From: Dysgonomonas sp. 216
GTDB lineage: Bacteria; Bacteroidota; Bacteroidia; Bacteroidales; Dysgonomonadaceae
NCBI RefSeq assembly: GCF_010501065.1
Contig: NZ_QVMM01000020.1
Location: forward strand, 1 to 64,000
Direction: 5' to 3'
Length of the DNA stretch: 64,000 nt
The position numbers were made by a program, and so were the translations under genes. How positions within the stretch are numbered: position 1 is the first letter of the stretch; each line of letters starts with the position of its first letter. This document shows, in pieces, positions 8,382-18,574 of the stretch. The notes beneath the pieces are model-generated. The model was not told the origin of the DNA. It worked only from the letters and a program-made list of their open reading frames with translations, and did not search any database.

Positions 8382-11210
8382 ATGAAAGATTATATTGAAG
8401 ATACCGAAAAAATAAACGTTTTCGGAGCCCGTGTACACAATCTTAAAAATATAGATGTAGAGATACCGCGTAATTCACTGGTAGTTATTACAGGATTAAG
8501 CGGAAGTGGAAAGTCATCTCTGGCATTTGATACTATTTTTGCCGAAGGGCAACGGCGTTATATCGAAACCTTTTCGGCTTATGCCCGCCATTTTCTGGGA
8601 GGAATGGAACGTCCGGATGTCGATAAGATAACAGGGCTTAGTCCGGTTATATCAATCGAGCAAAAAACAACAAACAGAAATCCCCGGTCGACTGTGGGTA
8701 CTACAACCGAGATTTACGATTTTCTTCGTTTGCTTTATGCACGTGCAGGAGAAGCATATTCATACTTGTCGGGTGAGAAGATGGTTAGATATACCGAAGA
8801 GCAAATTCTGGAGTTGATAATGACTCGTTATATTGGTAAAAAGATATATTTGCTTGCTCCTGTAGTGAGGAACAGAAAAGGACATTACAAGGAGCTGTTT
8901 GAGCAAATACGAAAAAAAGGCTACCTGACAGTACGTGTTGACGGAGAAATTAGGGAAATACTTCCGGGAATGCGAGTTGATAGGTACAAAAACCATAGCA
9001 TCGAAATACTTGTTGATAAACTGGTGGTTTCGAACCAGTTTGAGGCAAAACTAAAAGCGAGTGTCCGTACAGGAATGAAACAGGGCGAAGGACTGATTAT
9101 GATTCAGGATGTAGAGACGGGTGATGTTCGTCATTATAGTAGCCAAATGATGGATCCTGCATCGGGATTGTCGTATAGTGAGCCTGCTCCTCATAGTTTC
9201 TCGTTCAATTCTCCTTATGGAGCCTGCCCAAAATGTAAAGGGCTTGGAGAAGTGAATCAGATTGATATGACTAAAATAATACCTAAGCCCGAACTAAGTA
9301 TATATGCCGGTGGAATAGCTCCATTAGGTAAATACAAAAATTCTTTATTTTTCTGGCAAATAGAGGCTATCTGCGAAAAATATGATGTGACTATTAAAAC
9401 TCCATTGAAAGATGTACCCGAAGAGGCTCTGAATGACATAATGTTCGGAACGGATGATCGGTTACAGATAAAAAACGAATCGTTGGGTAATTCCAATTAT
9501 CTTGTTGCATTCGACGGAGTGGTTAAATATATAAATATGCAACAAGAGTCGGACGCTTCGGCTTCGGCTCAAAAATGGGCAGGACAGTTTGTTAAAACCG
9601 CTGTTTGTCCAGATTGTAATGGCCAACGGCTTAATATAGAAGCACTACATTATAAAATAAATGGAAAAAATATAGCTGAACTTTCAGTAATGGACATCCA
9701 ACAGTTTTATGAGTGGATGCAGGATTTAGATAACCATATTTCGGACAAACAAAGGCATATAGCTACTGAAATAAATAAAGAAATACTTTCCCGTACATCG
9801 TTTTTATTGGACGTCGGATTAAGTTACCTTTCTTTAAACAGGGGATCTGCTACATTGTCAGGGGGCGAAAGCCAGCGTATACGTTTAGCAACGCAAATAG
9901 GTTCGCAGTTGGTAAATGTATTGTATATATTGGATGAGCCGAGTATAGGTTTGCATCAACGGGATAATGTGAGGCTTATTAAGTCGCTTGAGAAATTGCG
10001 GGATTCGGGTAATTCGGTAGTCGTGGTTGAGCACGACAAGGATATGATGCTTGAGGCAGATTATGTTGTAGATATGGGGCCTTATGCCGGTCGTAAGGGG
10101 GGCGAGGTTGTATTTGCCGGAACACCTAAAGAGATGTTAAAAGCAAATACATTAACAGCCGATTATATTAATGGGACTCTTGAAATTAAATACCCGAAAC
10201 AAAGAAGAAAAGGAACTGGCAATAAAATAACCTTGAAAGGTGCAACAGGGCATAATCTTAAAAATGTGAATGTGAAATTCCCTCTTGGTACATTTATTTG
10301 TGTAACCGGTGTTTCGGGAAGCGGGAAGTCAAGCTTAGTGAATGGTACTTTGCAACCTATATTAAGCCAGCATTTTTATCGTTCGCTAACAGATCCGTTG
10401 CCCTATAAGTCGATAGAAGGTATAGAGCATGTAGATAAGGTGATTAGTGTAGATCAGTCTCCTATAGGACGCACCCCACGGTCTAATCCGGCGACATATA
10501 CAGGTATATTTTCCGACATAAGAAATTTATTTGTGAATCTGCCGGAGGCAAAAATACGGGGATATAAGCCCGGGCGTTTTTCTTTTAATGTAAAAGGAGG
10601 ACGTTGCGAAACCTGTAGTGGAAACGGATATAAGACAATTGAAATGAACTTTTTGCCCGATGTATTTGTTCCATGTGAAGTGTGTCATGGAAAACGGTAT
10701 AACCGGGAAACTTTAGAGGTACGCTTTAAAGGAAAATCTATAGCCGACGTGCTTGATATGACTATTAATATGGCTGTTGAATTTTTCGAAAATACGCCAA
10801 CTATATTAAATAAGGTTAAAGTATTACAGGAGGTAGGTTTAGGATATATAAAACTTGGACAGCCATCGACTACCTTGTCAGGGGGAGAGTCGCAACGGGT
10901 AAAACTAGCTACAGAGTTGGCAAGAATAGATACAGGCAATACTTTATATATTTTAGATGAACCAACAACAGGGTTGCATTTCGAAGATATAAGAGTCCTG
11001 CTCGAAGTTCTTAACAAATTGGTAGAGAGAGGTAATACAGTTGTTGTGATAGAACATAATCTTGATATTATTAAATGTGCAGATTATGTAATTGACATGG
11101 GGCCTGAAGGTGGAGCCGGAGGCGGAACAGTTGTTTGCGAAGGGACTCCCGAAAAGATAGTAAAAGATGGCAAAGGTTTTACTTCCGGTTTTTTAAAAGA
11201 GGAATTATAG
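8382..11210 (+). CDS. uvrA: Excinuclease ABC subunit A
   Basis: UvrA recognises DNA damage and loads UvrB in nucleotide excision repair. The 942-residue protein has two ABC ATPase modules. Walker A motifs are at about residues 38-46 (GLSGSGKSS) and 643-651 (GVSGSGKSS), and LSGGESQR signatures are near residues 491 and 831. Zinc-binding CxxC pairs appear in CPKCKG, CPDCNG, CETCSG and CEVCHG. Length matches the family. No frame disruption. Confidence 0.98.
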   Translation: MKDYIEDTEKINVFGARVHNLKNIDVEIPRNSLVVITGLSGSGKSSLAFDTIFAEGQRRYIETFSAYARHFLGGMERPDVDKITGLSPVISIEQKTTNRNPRSTVGTTTEIYDFLRLLYARAGEAYSYLSGEKMVRYTEEQILELIMTRYIGKKIYLLAPVVRNRKGHYKELFEQIRKKGYLTVRVDGEIREILPGMRVDRYKNHSIEILVDKLVVSNQFEAKLKASVRTGMKQGEGLIMIQDVETGDVRHYSSQMMDPASGLSYSEPAPHSFSFNSPYGACPKCKGLGEVNQIDMTKIIPKPELSIYAGGIAPLGKYKNSLFFWQIEAICEKYDVTIKTPLKDVPEEALNDIMFGTDDRLQIKNESLGNSNYLVAFDGVVKYINMQQESDASASAQKWAGQFVKTAVCPDCNGQRLNIEALHYKINGKNIAELSVMDIQQFYEWMQDLDNHISDKQRHIATEINKEILSRTSFLLDVGLSYLSLNRGSATLSGGESQRIRLATQIGSQLVNVLYILDEPSIGLHQRDNVRLIKSLEKLRDSGNSVVVVEHDKDMMLEADYVVDMGPYAGRKGGEVVFAGTPKEMLKANTLTADYINGTLEIKYPKQRRKGTGNKITLKGATGHNLKNVNVKFPLGTFICVTGVSGSGKSSLVNGTLQPILSQHFYRSLTDPLPYKSIEGIEHVDKVISVDQSPIGRTPRSNPATYTGIFSDIRNLFVNLPEAKIRGYKPGRFSFNVKGGRCETCSGNGYKTIEMNFLPDVFVPCEVCHGKRYNRETLEVRFKGKSIADVLDMTINMAVEFFENTPTILNKVKVLQEVGLGYIKLGQPSTTLSGGESQRVKLATELARIDTGNTLYILDEPTTGLHFEDIRVLLEVLNKLVERGNTVVVIEHNLDIIKCADYVIDMGPEGGAGGGTVVCEGTPEKIVKDGKGFTSGFLKEEL

Positions 11211-11272
11211 TTAAAGATATTCTTTTTACGTAAATGTGACACAATGGTAGTATTTAAATAAAAAAAATGTTT

Positions 11273-11280
11273 TATATTTG
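11273..11280 (+). promoter_or_regulatory. Possible -7 element of tpx
   Basis: TATATTTG matches TAnnTTTG and lies 37 bases before the tpx ATG. No convincing TTTG was found at 18-21 bases upstream. Confidence 0.4.
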
Positions 11281-11316
11281 TCCCCGATAATTATAGGGGC
11301 AGTAAATTTTACAATT

Positions 11317-11817
11317 ATGTCAAAAATTACATTTAAAGGAAACACTGTTAATACATCGGGTGAACTTCCAAAAGCAGGATCTCCTGCTCCTGTATTTTCG
11401 TTAGTGAAAAATGACTTGTCGGAAGTTAAGTTGTCGGATTTGAAAGGTAAAAATATTGTACTTAATATTTTTCCAAGTTTAGATACCAGCGTTTGTGCTG
11501 CATCTGTTCGCCGATTTAACAAGGAGGCAGCTAATATGCCAAATACAATAGTATTGGCCGTTTCGGCAGATTTACCTTTTGCAAGTGCACGTTTTTGTAC
11601 AGCCGAAGGAATTGAAAATGTTGTTCCGGCATCGGTTTTTCGAAACCCTGAGTTTGCTAAAGATTATGGAGTATTAATGACAGACGGACCATTGAAAGGT
11701 TTATTAGCCAGATCAATAGTTGTTATTAATCCCGAAGGAAATATATCGTACACCGAGTTAGTTTCTGAGGTTACGCAAGAGCCTAACTATCAGGCTACAA
11801 TTAACTCAATTGTGTAG
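11317..11817 (+). CDS. tpx: Thiol peroxidase
   Basis: Tpx reduces peroxides using thioredoxin and belongs to the atypical 2-Cys peroxiredoxins. The 166-residue protein has the peroxidatic Cys60 in SLDTSVCAASVRRFN and the resolving Cys94 in ASARFCTAEGIE, with the expected 34-residue spacing. The start at 11317 (MSKITFKGN) matches the family N-terminus; an in-frame extension back to 11278 would start inside the -7 element and is rejected. It has its own terminator. Confidence 0.95.
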   Translation: MSKITFKGNTVNTSGELPKAGSPAPVFSLVKNDLSEVKLSDLKGKNIVLNIFPSLDTSVCAASVRRFNKEAANMPNTIVLAVSADLPFASARFCTAEGIENVVPASVFRNPEFAKDYGVLMTDGPLKGLLARSIVVINPEGNISYTELVSEVTQEPNYQATINSIV

Positions 11818-11843
11818 TTTTGTAAAGTTTGTGTTAAGAAAGA

Positions 11844-11876
11844 AAGTCTGCGAAGAGATTTCGCGGGCTTTTTTGT
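11844..11876 (+). terminator. Terminator after tpx
   Basis: An 11-bp stem (AAGTCTGCGAA with TTCGCGGGCTT, two G-U pairs) and 5-nt loop are followed by TTTTTTG. Confidence 0.8.
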
Positions 11877-11960
11877 TTTTATTAAAGTTTAGCAGATTTG
11901 TTTTGCTATAATGTTACTTCTTTTTGTAACACTATTTCGGTATTAGGCAGACATTTTGTA

Positions 11961-11992
11961 ATAAAAAAGAGAATGTAAAATACATTCTCTTT
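11961..11992 (-). terminator. Terminator of the recJ-thioesterase unit
   Basis: A perfect 12-bp stem (AAAGAGAATGTA and its complement, loop of 3) occupies 11966-11992. On the minus strand it is followed by TTTTTTAT. It lies about 80 bases past the thioesterase stop codon. Confidence 0.75.
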
Positions 11993-12069
11993 ACTTCCTT
12001 TTAAGCATATTTACTAGCAGAAGACTTAGAATTCAGCCCCATATAATTTATCTAAATATGCAATATAGA

Positions 12070-12471
12070 TTATAGGTATTTAGCAAATGCTTTGTCGAAA
12101 AAGTCGGGACGCGATAATTTTCCGTTTATTAAAGTAACGACTTCTATCACGGCTTCTGAGCATAATTTCTCGTCCGATGTTCTGATTATTTGCTGTTTAA
12201 ATAAATACCTGACCCCTTTTTTTTCGAAATCGACAGTACAGATAAACTCTTCACCTCCGTATAACGAGTTTTTATATTTTATGGTAACCTGAGATACAAC
12301 AGCATCTATGCCTTGTTGGTGAAGTTTGAAGAAATTAAGTCCTAAGGAGTCTAAAAACTCATGACGGGCAACTTCGTAATAGTGCTGATAGTTTGCGTTA
12401 TTAACAATGCCTTGTGCATCGCATTCGTAATCGCGAACTTTCATCTTGTATTGAAAAATTGGTTTATCCAT
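12070..12471 (-). CDS. Hotdog-fold acyl-CoA thioesterase (YbgC/FadM-like)
   Basis: This 133-residue protein belongs to the 4-hydroxybenzoyl-CoA thioesterase family and probably hydrolyses an acyl-CoA or acyl-ACP. The family motif is visible near residues 14-32: RDYECDAQGIVNNANYQHYY, with the Asp and Asn residues expected at the active site. The natural substrate cannot be told. It starts 12 bases after recJ ends, so the two are almost surely cotranscribed. Confidence 0.85.
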   Translation of the reverse strand: MDKPIFQYKMKVRDYECDAQGIVNNANYQHYYEVARHEFLDSLGLNFFKLHQQGIDAVVSQVTIKYKNSLYGGEEFICTVDFEKKGVRYLFKQQIIRTSDEKLCSEAVIEVVTLINGKLSRPDFFDKAFAKYL

Positions 12472-12483
12472 TCTTTTTAGAAT

Positions 12484-14205
12484 TTATAGTTGTCCTTTAT
12501 CAATGTCTTTAACGTATAATTGTATATTGGTTTTGCCATGGTGAACATTCTCTTCCAGAGTGTAACAAATGTCGAAGTATCCGTTTTTTACTATAGCGAA
12601 GTTCGATTTCTGGCGGAATGCTATACCATGTAATAATTGAACCGAAGATTTATCCATCACTTCCAATTTTATGTGTTCGGCATGTTTACCCACCAGTTTA
12701 CTTGTGCCGTAGTCTACGATATCGGAACTGGCAAATATAGGATTGGTGTTTTCAGGGCCAAACGGAGCAAAATTCAGAAGGTCGCCAATAAATTTATTAT
12801 CAATATCCTTGAACGAAAGCAGTGCATCTACATTAATTTGTGGACGCATCATTTCGGGAGCTATCATTTGTGTCGAAAGTGCTTCGAACCGTCTTTTAAA
12901 TTCAAGTAGGTTTTCTTCTCTTAACGATAAGCCTGCGGCGTATGTATGTCCTCCAAAGTTTTCGAGTATGTCTTTACACGATTCAATTGCTTTGTATACA
13001 TCAAAACCCATAACGGAACGAGCCGATCCGGTTATAAGTCCGTTCGATTTGGTAAGCACAACTGCCGGACGATGGTACTTCTCGGTCAATCGTGATGCTA
13101 CAATCCCGATAACACCTTTGTGCCAATGCTCGTTGTATATAACTATACTTTTTTGCTCACCTATATCAATGCTTTCATCAATAAATGTGTTAGCTTCATC
13201 AGTCATGCGTTTATCTAGCTCACGCCTGTTATCGTTATAATGATCGATATTATGGCTTTTGGCTAAAGCTTCTTCTATGCTGCCGGCAAGTAGCAGGTCT
13301 ACTGCTTCTTTACCATTCATCATACGACCCGAAGCGTTAATTCTGGGACCTATTTTAAAAACAATATCGCTTACGGTAATAGTTTTATTGTTGAGTCCGC
13401 AAATATCAATAATGCCTTTTAGTCCAAGGCTGGGATTCGAGTTCAGATGTTTCAGACCATAGTAGGTTAGAATTCTGTTTTCTCCGGTAACCGGAACTAT
13501 GTCGGAAGCAACGCTTACTGCAACTAAATCGAGCAGGTCGTATAGTTCCGAGAACTTTATCTTATTGTTTTGAGCAAATGCCTGAACAAGCTTAAAACCA
13601 ACACCGCAGCCCGAAAGATGTTCGTATGGGTATGTCGAGTCGGTTCGTTTGGCATCTACTACTGCTATTGCATTAGGAAGTGTATCGTCAGGCATGTGGT
13701 GGTCGCAGATAATGAAATCTATACCTTTGCTCTTTGCATACTCAATTTTTTCTATAGCTTTTATACCGCAATCGAGCGCTATAATAAGTTTAACATCTGT
13801 AGAAGATGCATAGTCGATACCTTGTTCTGAAATTCCATATCCTTCATCGTAACGATCGGGGATATAGTAGTCGAGATTTGTTGTAAATCGTCGTAAAAAT
13901 TTATACACAAGTGCTACAGCTGTAGTACCATCTACATCATAATCCCCATATACAAGAATCCGTTCTTTATTACCTAAAGCCTTTTCTATTCTTCTGACGG
14001 CTTTATCCATATCGGGTAAAAGAAACGGATCGTGCAAATCCCTCAAGTCGGGACGAAAAAACTTTCTAGCTTCTTCGGTTGAAGTAATTCCCCTTTGAAT
14101 AAGTAATTGACATAAAATAGGGTTTATACTTAACTCTTTTGCTAAACTATCTCTTTTCTCTGTTTCTTGCTTTGTTAGGGGTTGATAATTCCATTTGTAA
14201 ATCAT
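12484..14205 (-). CDS. recJ: Single-stranded-DNA exonuclease RecJ
   Basis: RecJ degrades single-stranded DNA 5' to 3' in recombination and mismatch or base-excision repair. The 573-residue protein has the DHH-family motifs: DYDVDGTT at residues 88-95, ALDCGIKA, then CDHHMPDDT (the DHH motif). GCGVGFKLVQAF and the DHHA1 motif GGHTYAAGLSL follow, with a C-terminal OB-like region. Length is typical. A TAGCTTTG (complement of 14297-14304) may be the promoter -7 element. The thioesterase gene follows directly. Confidence 0.95.
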   Translation of the reverse strand: MIYKWNYQPLTKQETEKRDSLAKELSINPILCQLLIQRGITSTEEARKFFRPDLRDLHDPFLLPDMDKAVRRIEKALGNKERILVYGDYDVDGTTAVALVYKFLRRFTTNLDYYIPDRYDEGYGISEQGIDYASSTDVKLIIALDCGIKAIEKIEYAKSKGIDFIICDHHMPDDTLPNAIAVVDAKRTDSTYPYEHLSGCGVGFKLVQAFAQNNKIKFSELYDLLDLVAVSVASDIVPVTGENRILTYYGLKHLNSNPSLGLKGIIDICGLNNKTITVSDIVFKIGPRINASGRMMNGKEAVDLLLAGSIEEALAKSHNIDHYNDNRRELDKRMTDEANTFIDESIDIGEQKSIVIYNEHWHKGVIGIVASRLTEKYHRPAVVLTKSNGLITGSARSVMGFDVYKAIESCKDILENFGGHTYAAGLSLREENLLEFKRRFEALSTQMIAPEMMRPQINVDALLSFKDIDNKFIGDLLNFAPFGPENTNPIFASSDIVDYGTSKLVGKHAEHIKLEVMDKSSVQLLHGIAFRQKSNFAIVKNGYFDICYTLEENVHHGKTNIQLYVKDIDKGQL

Positions 14206-14616
14206 TATATATTGTTTTTCTTTCTTCTTGCTTCGTGGCTCTTTATAAAAAGAACTGAAAAAAACGCATAATTTACCTCTTATGTGAGATTTGAAACAAA
14301 GCTATTGAAATTTGCTTCTTGATATGCGGAAAATACGATCATATTGCTATGTTCTAGTTTGGTAAAGATAATATTAATATACGAGAACTTTATTTCCTTT
14401 TTCAGTTTTTTTATTATTTATTTCACTCGTGTTGGGTATGTTGTAATGTATCAATATGTTATAATTTAAAGCGTGTTATTGTGTTAAAAAATAGTATGTG
14501 ATTTGACATATTTTTTTGATTAAACCCTAATACTCTATAATTATCAGATATAGATAAAACAAAAAGATATGCCTTAATGTTATATGATAAACAATTAAAA
14601 TATAAGGGTATAGGTT
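14206..14616 (+). other. 411-base intergenic region between divergent recJ and pirin genes
   Basis: AT-rich sequence with no convincing gene. The only elements seen are TAGCTTTG on the minus strand (14297-14304), a possible recJ -7 box, and an A/T-rich approach to the pirin start. No strong hairpin or conserved RNA was recognised. Confidence 0.5.
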
Positions 14617-15333
14617 ATGAAAACAGAATTATATGCTGCCGCTTCGCGCGGGCATAAAAATCATGGGTGGTTAGATACTTATCATACTTTTAGTTTTGCA
14701 ACTTATTATAATCCGGATCGTGTACACTTCGGAGCTTTGAGGGTTATAAACGATGATGTTGTTGAAGCTGGTCAAGGATTCGGAACTCATCCTCACGATA
14801 ATATGGAAATAGTGTCGATCCCGCTTTATGGCGATTTGGAACATCGTGATAGTATGGGACATACCAGTGTTATTAGTGCAGGAGAAGTTCAGGTAATGAG
14901 TGCTGGTACGGGATTGATGCATAGCGAATATAATTCGAGTGAAGATAAGCCGTTGAATTTTTTACAGATATGGGTATTTCCGCGTGAACAGGACGTGAAA
15001 CCCCGTTACGACCAGAAGAGTTTTGATTTTATACACGATAAAGGTCGTTTTATACCGATTGTATCGCCCGATTCGAAGGATGATAGCTTATGGCTCAACC
15101 AAGATGTTTGGTTTAGTATTGCAACACTAGATCGTGACACTGAGCTTGAATATAAGATAAAGAAAAGAGGTAATGGGGTTTTTGCGATGGTTATAGAAGG
15201 CCAATTTACTGTTGCCGGAAAAAATCTTAATCATAGAGATGGTCTGGGAATTTGGGAAACTAGTAGTGTAAGTGTGAAAGCAAATACCGACAATGCACGT
15301 ATATTAATTATAGATGTGCCTATGAAGGTATAA
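14617..15333 (+). CDS. Pirin family protein (YhhW-like)
   Basis: This 238-residue bicupin contains the pirin metal site near residues 58-63 and 101-107: THPHDNMEIVS, then EHRDSMGH and SAGTGLMHSEYN. E. coli YhhW, a close relative in length and motifs, has quercetin 2,3-dioxygenase activity in vitro. The cellular role is unclear. The gene has its own terminator and no functional neighbours. Confidence 0.88.
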   Translation: MKTELYAAASRGHKNHGWLDTYHTFSFATYYNPDRVHFGALRVINDDVVEAGQGFGTHPHDNMEIVSIPLYGDLEHRDSMGHTSVISAGEVQVMSAGTGLMHSEYNSSEDKPLNFLQIWVFPREQDVKPRYDQKSFDFIHDKGRFIPIVSPDSKDDSLWLNQDVWFSIATLDRDTELEYKIKKRGNGVFAMVIEGQFTVAGKNLNHRDGLGIWETSSVSVKANTDNARILIIDVPMKV

Positions 15334-15366
15334 TTCGAAGTGTTTTAGTAGTTTGTTAGTTTTCTT

Positions 15367-15401
15367 AAACCGGTACTCCTGTGAGGGCGTGCCGGTTTTT
15401 C
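15367..15401 (+). terminator. Terminator after the pirin gene
   Basis: A 10-bp stem (AAACCGGTAC with GTGCCGGTTT, one G-U pair), a 12-nt loop and a short T-run. Confidence 0.7.
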
Positions 15402-15435
15402 TATTTAAAGAGGATTATATTTATAACAAAAATAT

Positions 15436-16707
15436 TTACTTTTTATTCTCTGACAACATGCGGTAACCTATACGGCAAAATAAACATTTTTTCTTTTCGC
15501 AATATTCGCGTCTGAGCTGAATTTGGGCTTGGGAGTCATAAGCATTTTTCGCTTCGATTTTCAATGCGGCAAAATCTTTGGTTATAAAGTTCGATTCGGG
15601 TTTTATCTGTTCAAGATATCGGAACGACCTTTCGCATAGGGCCTCATTTCCTGTCGCTTTTCCGTATGCAAATAATATTGGAACCACCGTATTAATCAAA
15701 ATAATATCGAGTGATGAGTTTCCCGGATATTTCGATTTGCGGGGCGATTCTTCGCCCAACAAATAATGAGTTTGCCAATATTCCGATGTGTTTTGATGAA
15801 AAAGCAAACGTATTTGCCCGATATCTTCCGATTTTAATATTTTGGAAAATAATCCGTGTGCGTTATATAAAAGTGCTGCCAGCTGGGCTATTCGTATATG
15901 TGGCGACCCCGACGGGCGCACTCGCATCTTCCTGAATAGATAAGAGTCGATAGGGGTAAGACTGTATTTGTTCCGTAAAAAGTTATATTCTTTTTTTAAT
16001 TTCTTCGAATATTCGTCGGGTTGTTCTTCGTCCTCCAGTAATCCGGCCTGACCGAAAAGCAAAGCTTCTATTTGTGTTATATTGTCTCCTTGTTTTTGAA
16101 TAAAACGCAGAGGTAGACTCAAAGCAAGTCGTTCGAAAGAATCGGAGTTAAGACCAAATCCAAAATTACGGCTCAGTAGTATGTAAAAAACTTCTTCCCA
16201 CGATCCATTACTGTGTTGTAGATGCTTGTTTATGTCGTTCGATTTTCGTTCAAGCCGCTCAATAAGCAATGTATTTAACCAACTGTTAAGATGAATTTGG
16301 GGAACTGTGCTTATATACTTGTAACAAGGTATATTTACATCGGCATTAAGCAAGTATTCAACATTATCTTTTAAATATTGTGGGCAATTAATCTGGCATT
16401 GCACAATATTCCGATTAGCCTGATTTATAATTTCCCGGTTGTTTACTTCAACAACGTGTAAAATTATTGAATTGTATGCAGGGTTAGTGTCGTGCTTATG
16501 AGCATACCAATCGCTCGAATGCTTATGTATTTCGATGTTTCCTATCCATATTTTACCATCTATTTTTATTTTAGCATTAAAAAAATCAGGACCTTCGTCG
16601 GTGTTTGCTATGCCTGTATCTAAAACCTCGATGGGTAAGCCATCGGTAGTTTTCAGGTCGTTTTGAAATAGACGATGTTTCCAGATATAATGCAATAATT
16701 GTTCCAT
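15436..16707 (-). CDS. DUF2851 family protein
   Basis: The 423-residue protein matches my memory of the DUF2851 family, found widely in Bacteroidota and without a known function. Typical features are the N-terminal LLHYIWKHRLF and the segment NTDEGPDFFNAKIKIDG, followed by GNIEIHKHSSDWYAHKHD. The E-H-x-S/D-W pattern hints at a metal- or nucleic-acid-processing fold, but this is speculation. The C-terminus has a Cys cluster (CEKKKCLFCRIG). No signal peptide. Monocistronic by position. Confidence 0.8.
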   Translation of the reverse strand: MEQLLHYIWKHRLFQNDLKTTDGLPIEVLDTGIANTDEGPDFFNAKIKIDGKIWIGNIEIHKHSSDWYAHKHDTNPAYNSIILHVVEVNNREIINQANRNIVQCQINCPQYLKDNVEYLLNADVNIPCYKYISTVPQIHLNSWLNTLLIERLERKSNDINKHLQHSNGSWEEVFYILLSRNFGFGLNSDSFERLALSLPLRFIQKQGDNITQIEALLFGQAGLLEDEEQPDEYSKKLKKEYNFLRNKYSLTPIDSYLFRKMRVRPSGSPHIRIAQLAALLYNAHGLFSKILKSEDIGQIRLLFHQNTSEYWQTHYLLGEESPRKSKYPGNSSLDIILINTVVPILFAYGKATGNEALCERSFRYLEQIKPESNFITKDFAALKIEAKNAYDSQAQIQLRREYCEKKKCLFCRIGYRMLSENKK

Positions 16708-16954
16708 TTTTCAAACAAGTTTTCTTTTTTAATAGCTGGCCGGATATTATTATGTTCTCGGTTTAATACTGTATTATTTTTATTCTCAAAGTTAAAATTT
16801 TATTCCTGTATTTGTTAAAAAAAATACAGCGAAAATAATTTTAAATATCTTCAAAATAGTATCGGAAAAATAAGTGTCTGTAAACAAAACCAAAGATCGA
16901 TTGTTTAATACCAAGATATAGATAAATTATTATAAACAATATTACAATTTGTGT

Positions 16955-17608
16955 ATGAAACTTTATTATTATGCGTTATTATTCGCAGTGTTGTTTTTAG
17001 GTGCTTGTAATAATTCGGGCAAAAACAAAATTGATGCGGCCGAAGCTCAAGATGCTTTGTCGGGCGCAGGAAAAACATTAGTTGTAGATTCTTTGCAATC
17101 GGAGGTTATGTGGAAGGGGTTTAAACCCGGAGGTAGCCATGTTGGAACTTTAGCCATACAAAGCGGAACTTTGGTTGTGGACAGTTCTACAATTAAAGAG
17201 GGACATTTTGTTTTTGACTTAAACAAGATTGTTAATCTGGACTTGACTGATGAAAGTATGAATAAGATGCTGGTTGATCATCTGAAGAGTGCCGATTTTT
17301 TTGATGTGGCTAAGTTTCCGGTAGGGGAGTTTGTTGTAACAAAAACAGAACCGATAGTAAATGATACAGTAAACTATCTGATAAGCGGAAATTTGAAGCT
17401 TAAGGATGTGACTAAGAATATAACCTTTGGGGCAAAGGTTACAAAAGAAGGAAACCTTTATAAAGCCAAAACACAGGTGTTTACTATCGATCGTACCCAA
17501 TGGGGAGTAAATTATGGGTCGAAAAATGTATTTGCCGATTTGAAGGATAAGTTTATAAATGATGATATTGAACTACAAGTTACTATTATAGCTAAAGTTG
17601 CCGAATAA
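16955..17608 (+). CDS. YceI family lipoprotein
   Basis: A 217-residue lipoprotein with the lipobox LGAC after a short signal peptide, followed by a YceI domain (residues about 45-215). YceI is a periplasmic lipocalin-like beta-barrel that binds a polyisoprenoid. Recognisable segments are SLQSEVMWKGFKPGGSHVGT near the start and TQWGVNYGSK near the end. The ATG at 16955 is preferred over a TTG two codons upstream. Its ligand and role are unknown. A strong terminator follows. Confidence 0.85.
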   Translation: MKLYYYALLFAVLFLGACNNSGKNKIDAAEAQDALSGAGKTLVVDSLQSEVMWKGFKPGGSHVGTLAIQSGTLVVDSSTIKEGHFVFDLNKIVNLDLTDESMNKMLVDHLKSADFFDVAKFPVGEFVVTKTEPIVNDTVNYLISGNLKLKDVTKNITFGAKVTKEGNLYKAKTQVFTIDRTQWGVNYGSKNVFADLKDKFINDDIELQVTIIAKVAE

Positions 17609-17644
17609 CGACAATCTGTTTTCGATATATATTGTTAAATAACG

Positions 17645-17682
17645 AAACGGGGCATTTCGAAACGAAGTGTCCCGTTTTTTCT
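17645..17682 (+). terminator. Terminator after the YceI gene
   Basis: A 15-bp stem (AAACGGGGCATTTCG with CGAAGTGTCCCGTTT, G-U pairs included) with a 3-nt loop is followed by TTTTT. Confidence 0.85.
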
Positions 17683-17741
17683 TTATGCTCGAACGATGTG
17701 TGCGTTTTCTCCTTTTTTTGTTTCAAGAGAGCTTAACACCA

Positions 17742-17772
17742 AATGTGGTATCCTGTCACAGGATACCACATT
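17742..17772 (-). terminator. Perfect hairpin downstream of ahpC
   Basis: A 15-bp perfect stem (AATGTGGTATCCTGT and its complement) with a single-base loop lies 50 bases past the ahpC stop. It has no U-run on either strand, so it may be a processing or stability element rather than a classical terminator. Confidence 0.5.
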
Positions 17773-17821
17773 CTTCTAATTTAAAACTACATCTCTACTA
17801 CTAACAGCTGAACTGTTCTAT

Positions 17822-18454
17822 TTATTTCTTCGACAGATAATCCGAAATGCCTTCTTGTGTTGCTTTCAATCCTGCTTTACCTTTCTTCCAGTTTGCCGGG
17901 CAAACTTCTCCGTGTACTTCGGTAAATTGAAGTGCATCTACCAAACGCAATACTTCTTCTACATTACGGCCTAATGGCATATCGTTTACTACCTGATGGC
18001 GAACAATTCCGTCTTTATCAATAAGGAATAGTCCCCTGTAGGCTTGAGGAACTCCTTCGAAATACTCTTCACCTTGGTCGTTATATTCGAGCGATCCGGC
18101 CAAAACATCGTAGTTTGTCGAGATCATAAGAGTTTGATCTGCGATGATCGGATATTTCACACCTTTTATACCTCCTTCGTTTTGTGGTGTTTGTAGCCAT
18201 TTCCAATGCGAGAAAGCCGAGTCGGTAGATGCTCCGACTACTGCTACATTACGAGCTTCAAATTCGGCTATTTGATCTTGGAAAGCAATTAACTCGGTAG
18301 GGCATACAAAGGTGAAATCGGCTGGGTAGAAGAAAAATACTACATATTTTTTACCCAAATACTGATCTAACGAAAAATTTTCGACTATTTCGTTACCGTT
18401 TATAACTGCATTTGTTTTAAACACTGGTGCTTTTTTTCCAACAAGTACTGACAT
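17822..18454 (-). CDS. ahpC: Peroxiredoxin AhpC (typical 2-Cys)
   Basis: AhpC reduces hydrogen peroxide and organic peroxides. The 210-residue protein has the peroxidatic Cys51 in PADFTFVCPTELIAF and the resolving Cys near residue 185 in GEVCPANWKKGK. A YF-type C-terminus is present only loosely (SDYLSKK). No ahpF reductase gene is adjacent, so the electron donor is probably encoded elsewhere or is thioredoxin. The promoter at 18495-18526 is one of the clearest in the window. Confidence 0.95.
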   Translation of the reverse strand: MSVLVGKKAPVFKTNAVINGNEIVENFSLDQYLGKKYVVFFFYPADFTFVCPTELIAFQDQIAEFEARNVAVVGASTDSAFSHWKWLQTPQNEGGIKGVKYPIIADQTLMISTNYDVLAGSLEYNDQGEEYFEGVPQAYRGLFLIDKDGIVRHQVVNDMPLGRNVEEVLRLVDALQFTEVHGEVCPANWKKGKAGLKATQEGISDYLSKK

Positions 18455-18494
18455 AATATTTATCTTTTAGTTTTTGATTTATATATATTTAAAG

Positions 18495-18526
18495 CAAAGG
18501 TAAGTGCTTGGGGTATATAAATCAAA
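18495..18526 (-). promoter_or_regulatory. Promoter of ahpC
   Basis: On the minus strand: TTTG (18526-18523), a 20-bp spacer, and TACCTTTG (18502-18495). This is a full match to the Bacteroidota consensus. Transcription should start near 18489, about 35 bases before the ATG. No OxyR site was identified by eye. Confidence 0.65.
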
Positions 18527-18574
18527 TAGATAATTATTACGAGGTATAGATAAAAGCTATATGTGTTTTTACAG

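Noticed and set aside
11278..11316. Longer N-terminus for tpx
   Set aside because: The extra codons would begin at a non-ATG codon inside the -7 element, and family members start at the MSKITFKGN position.
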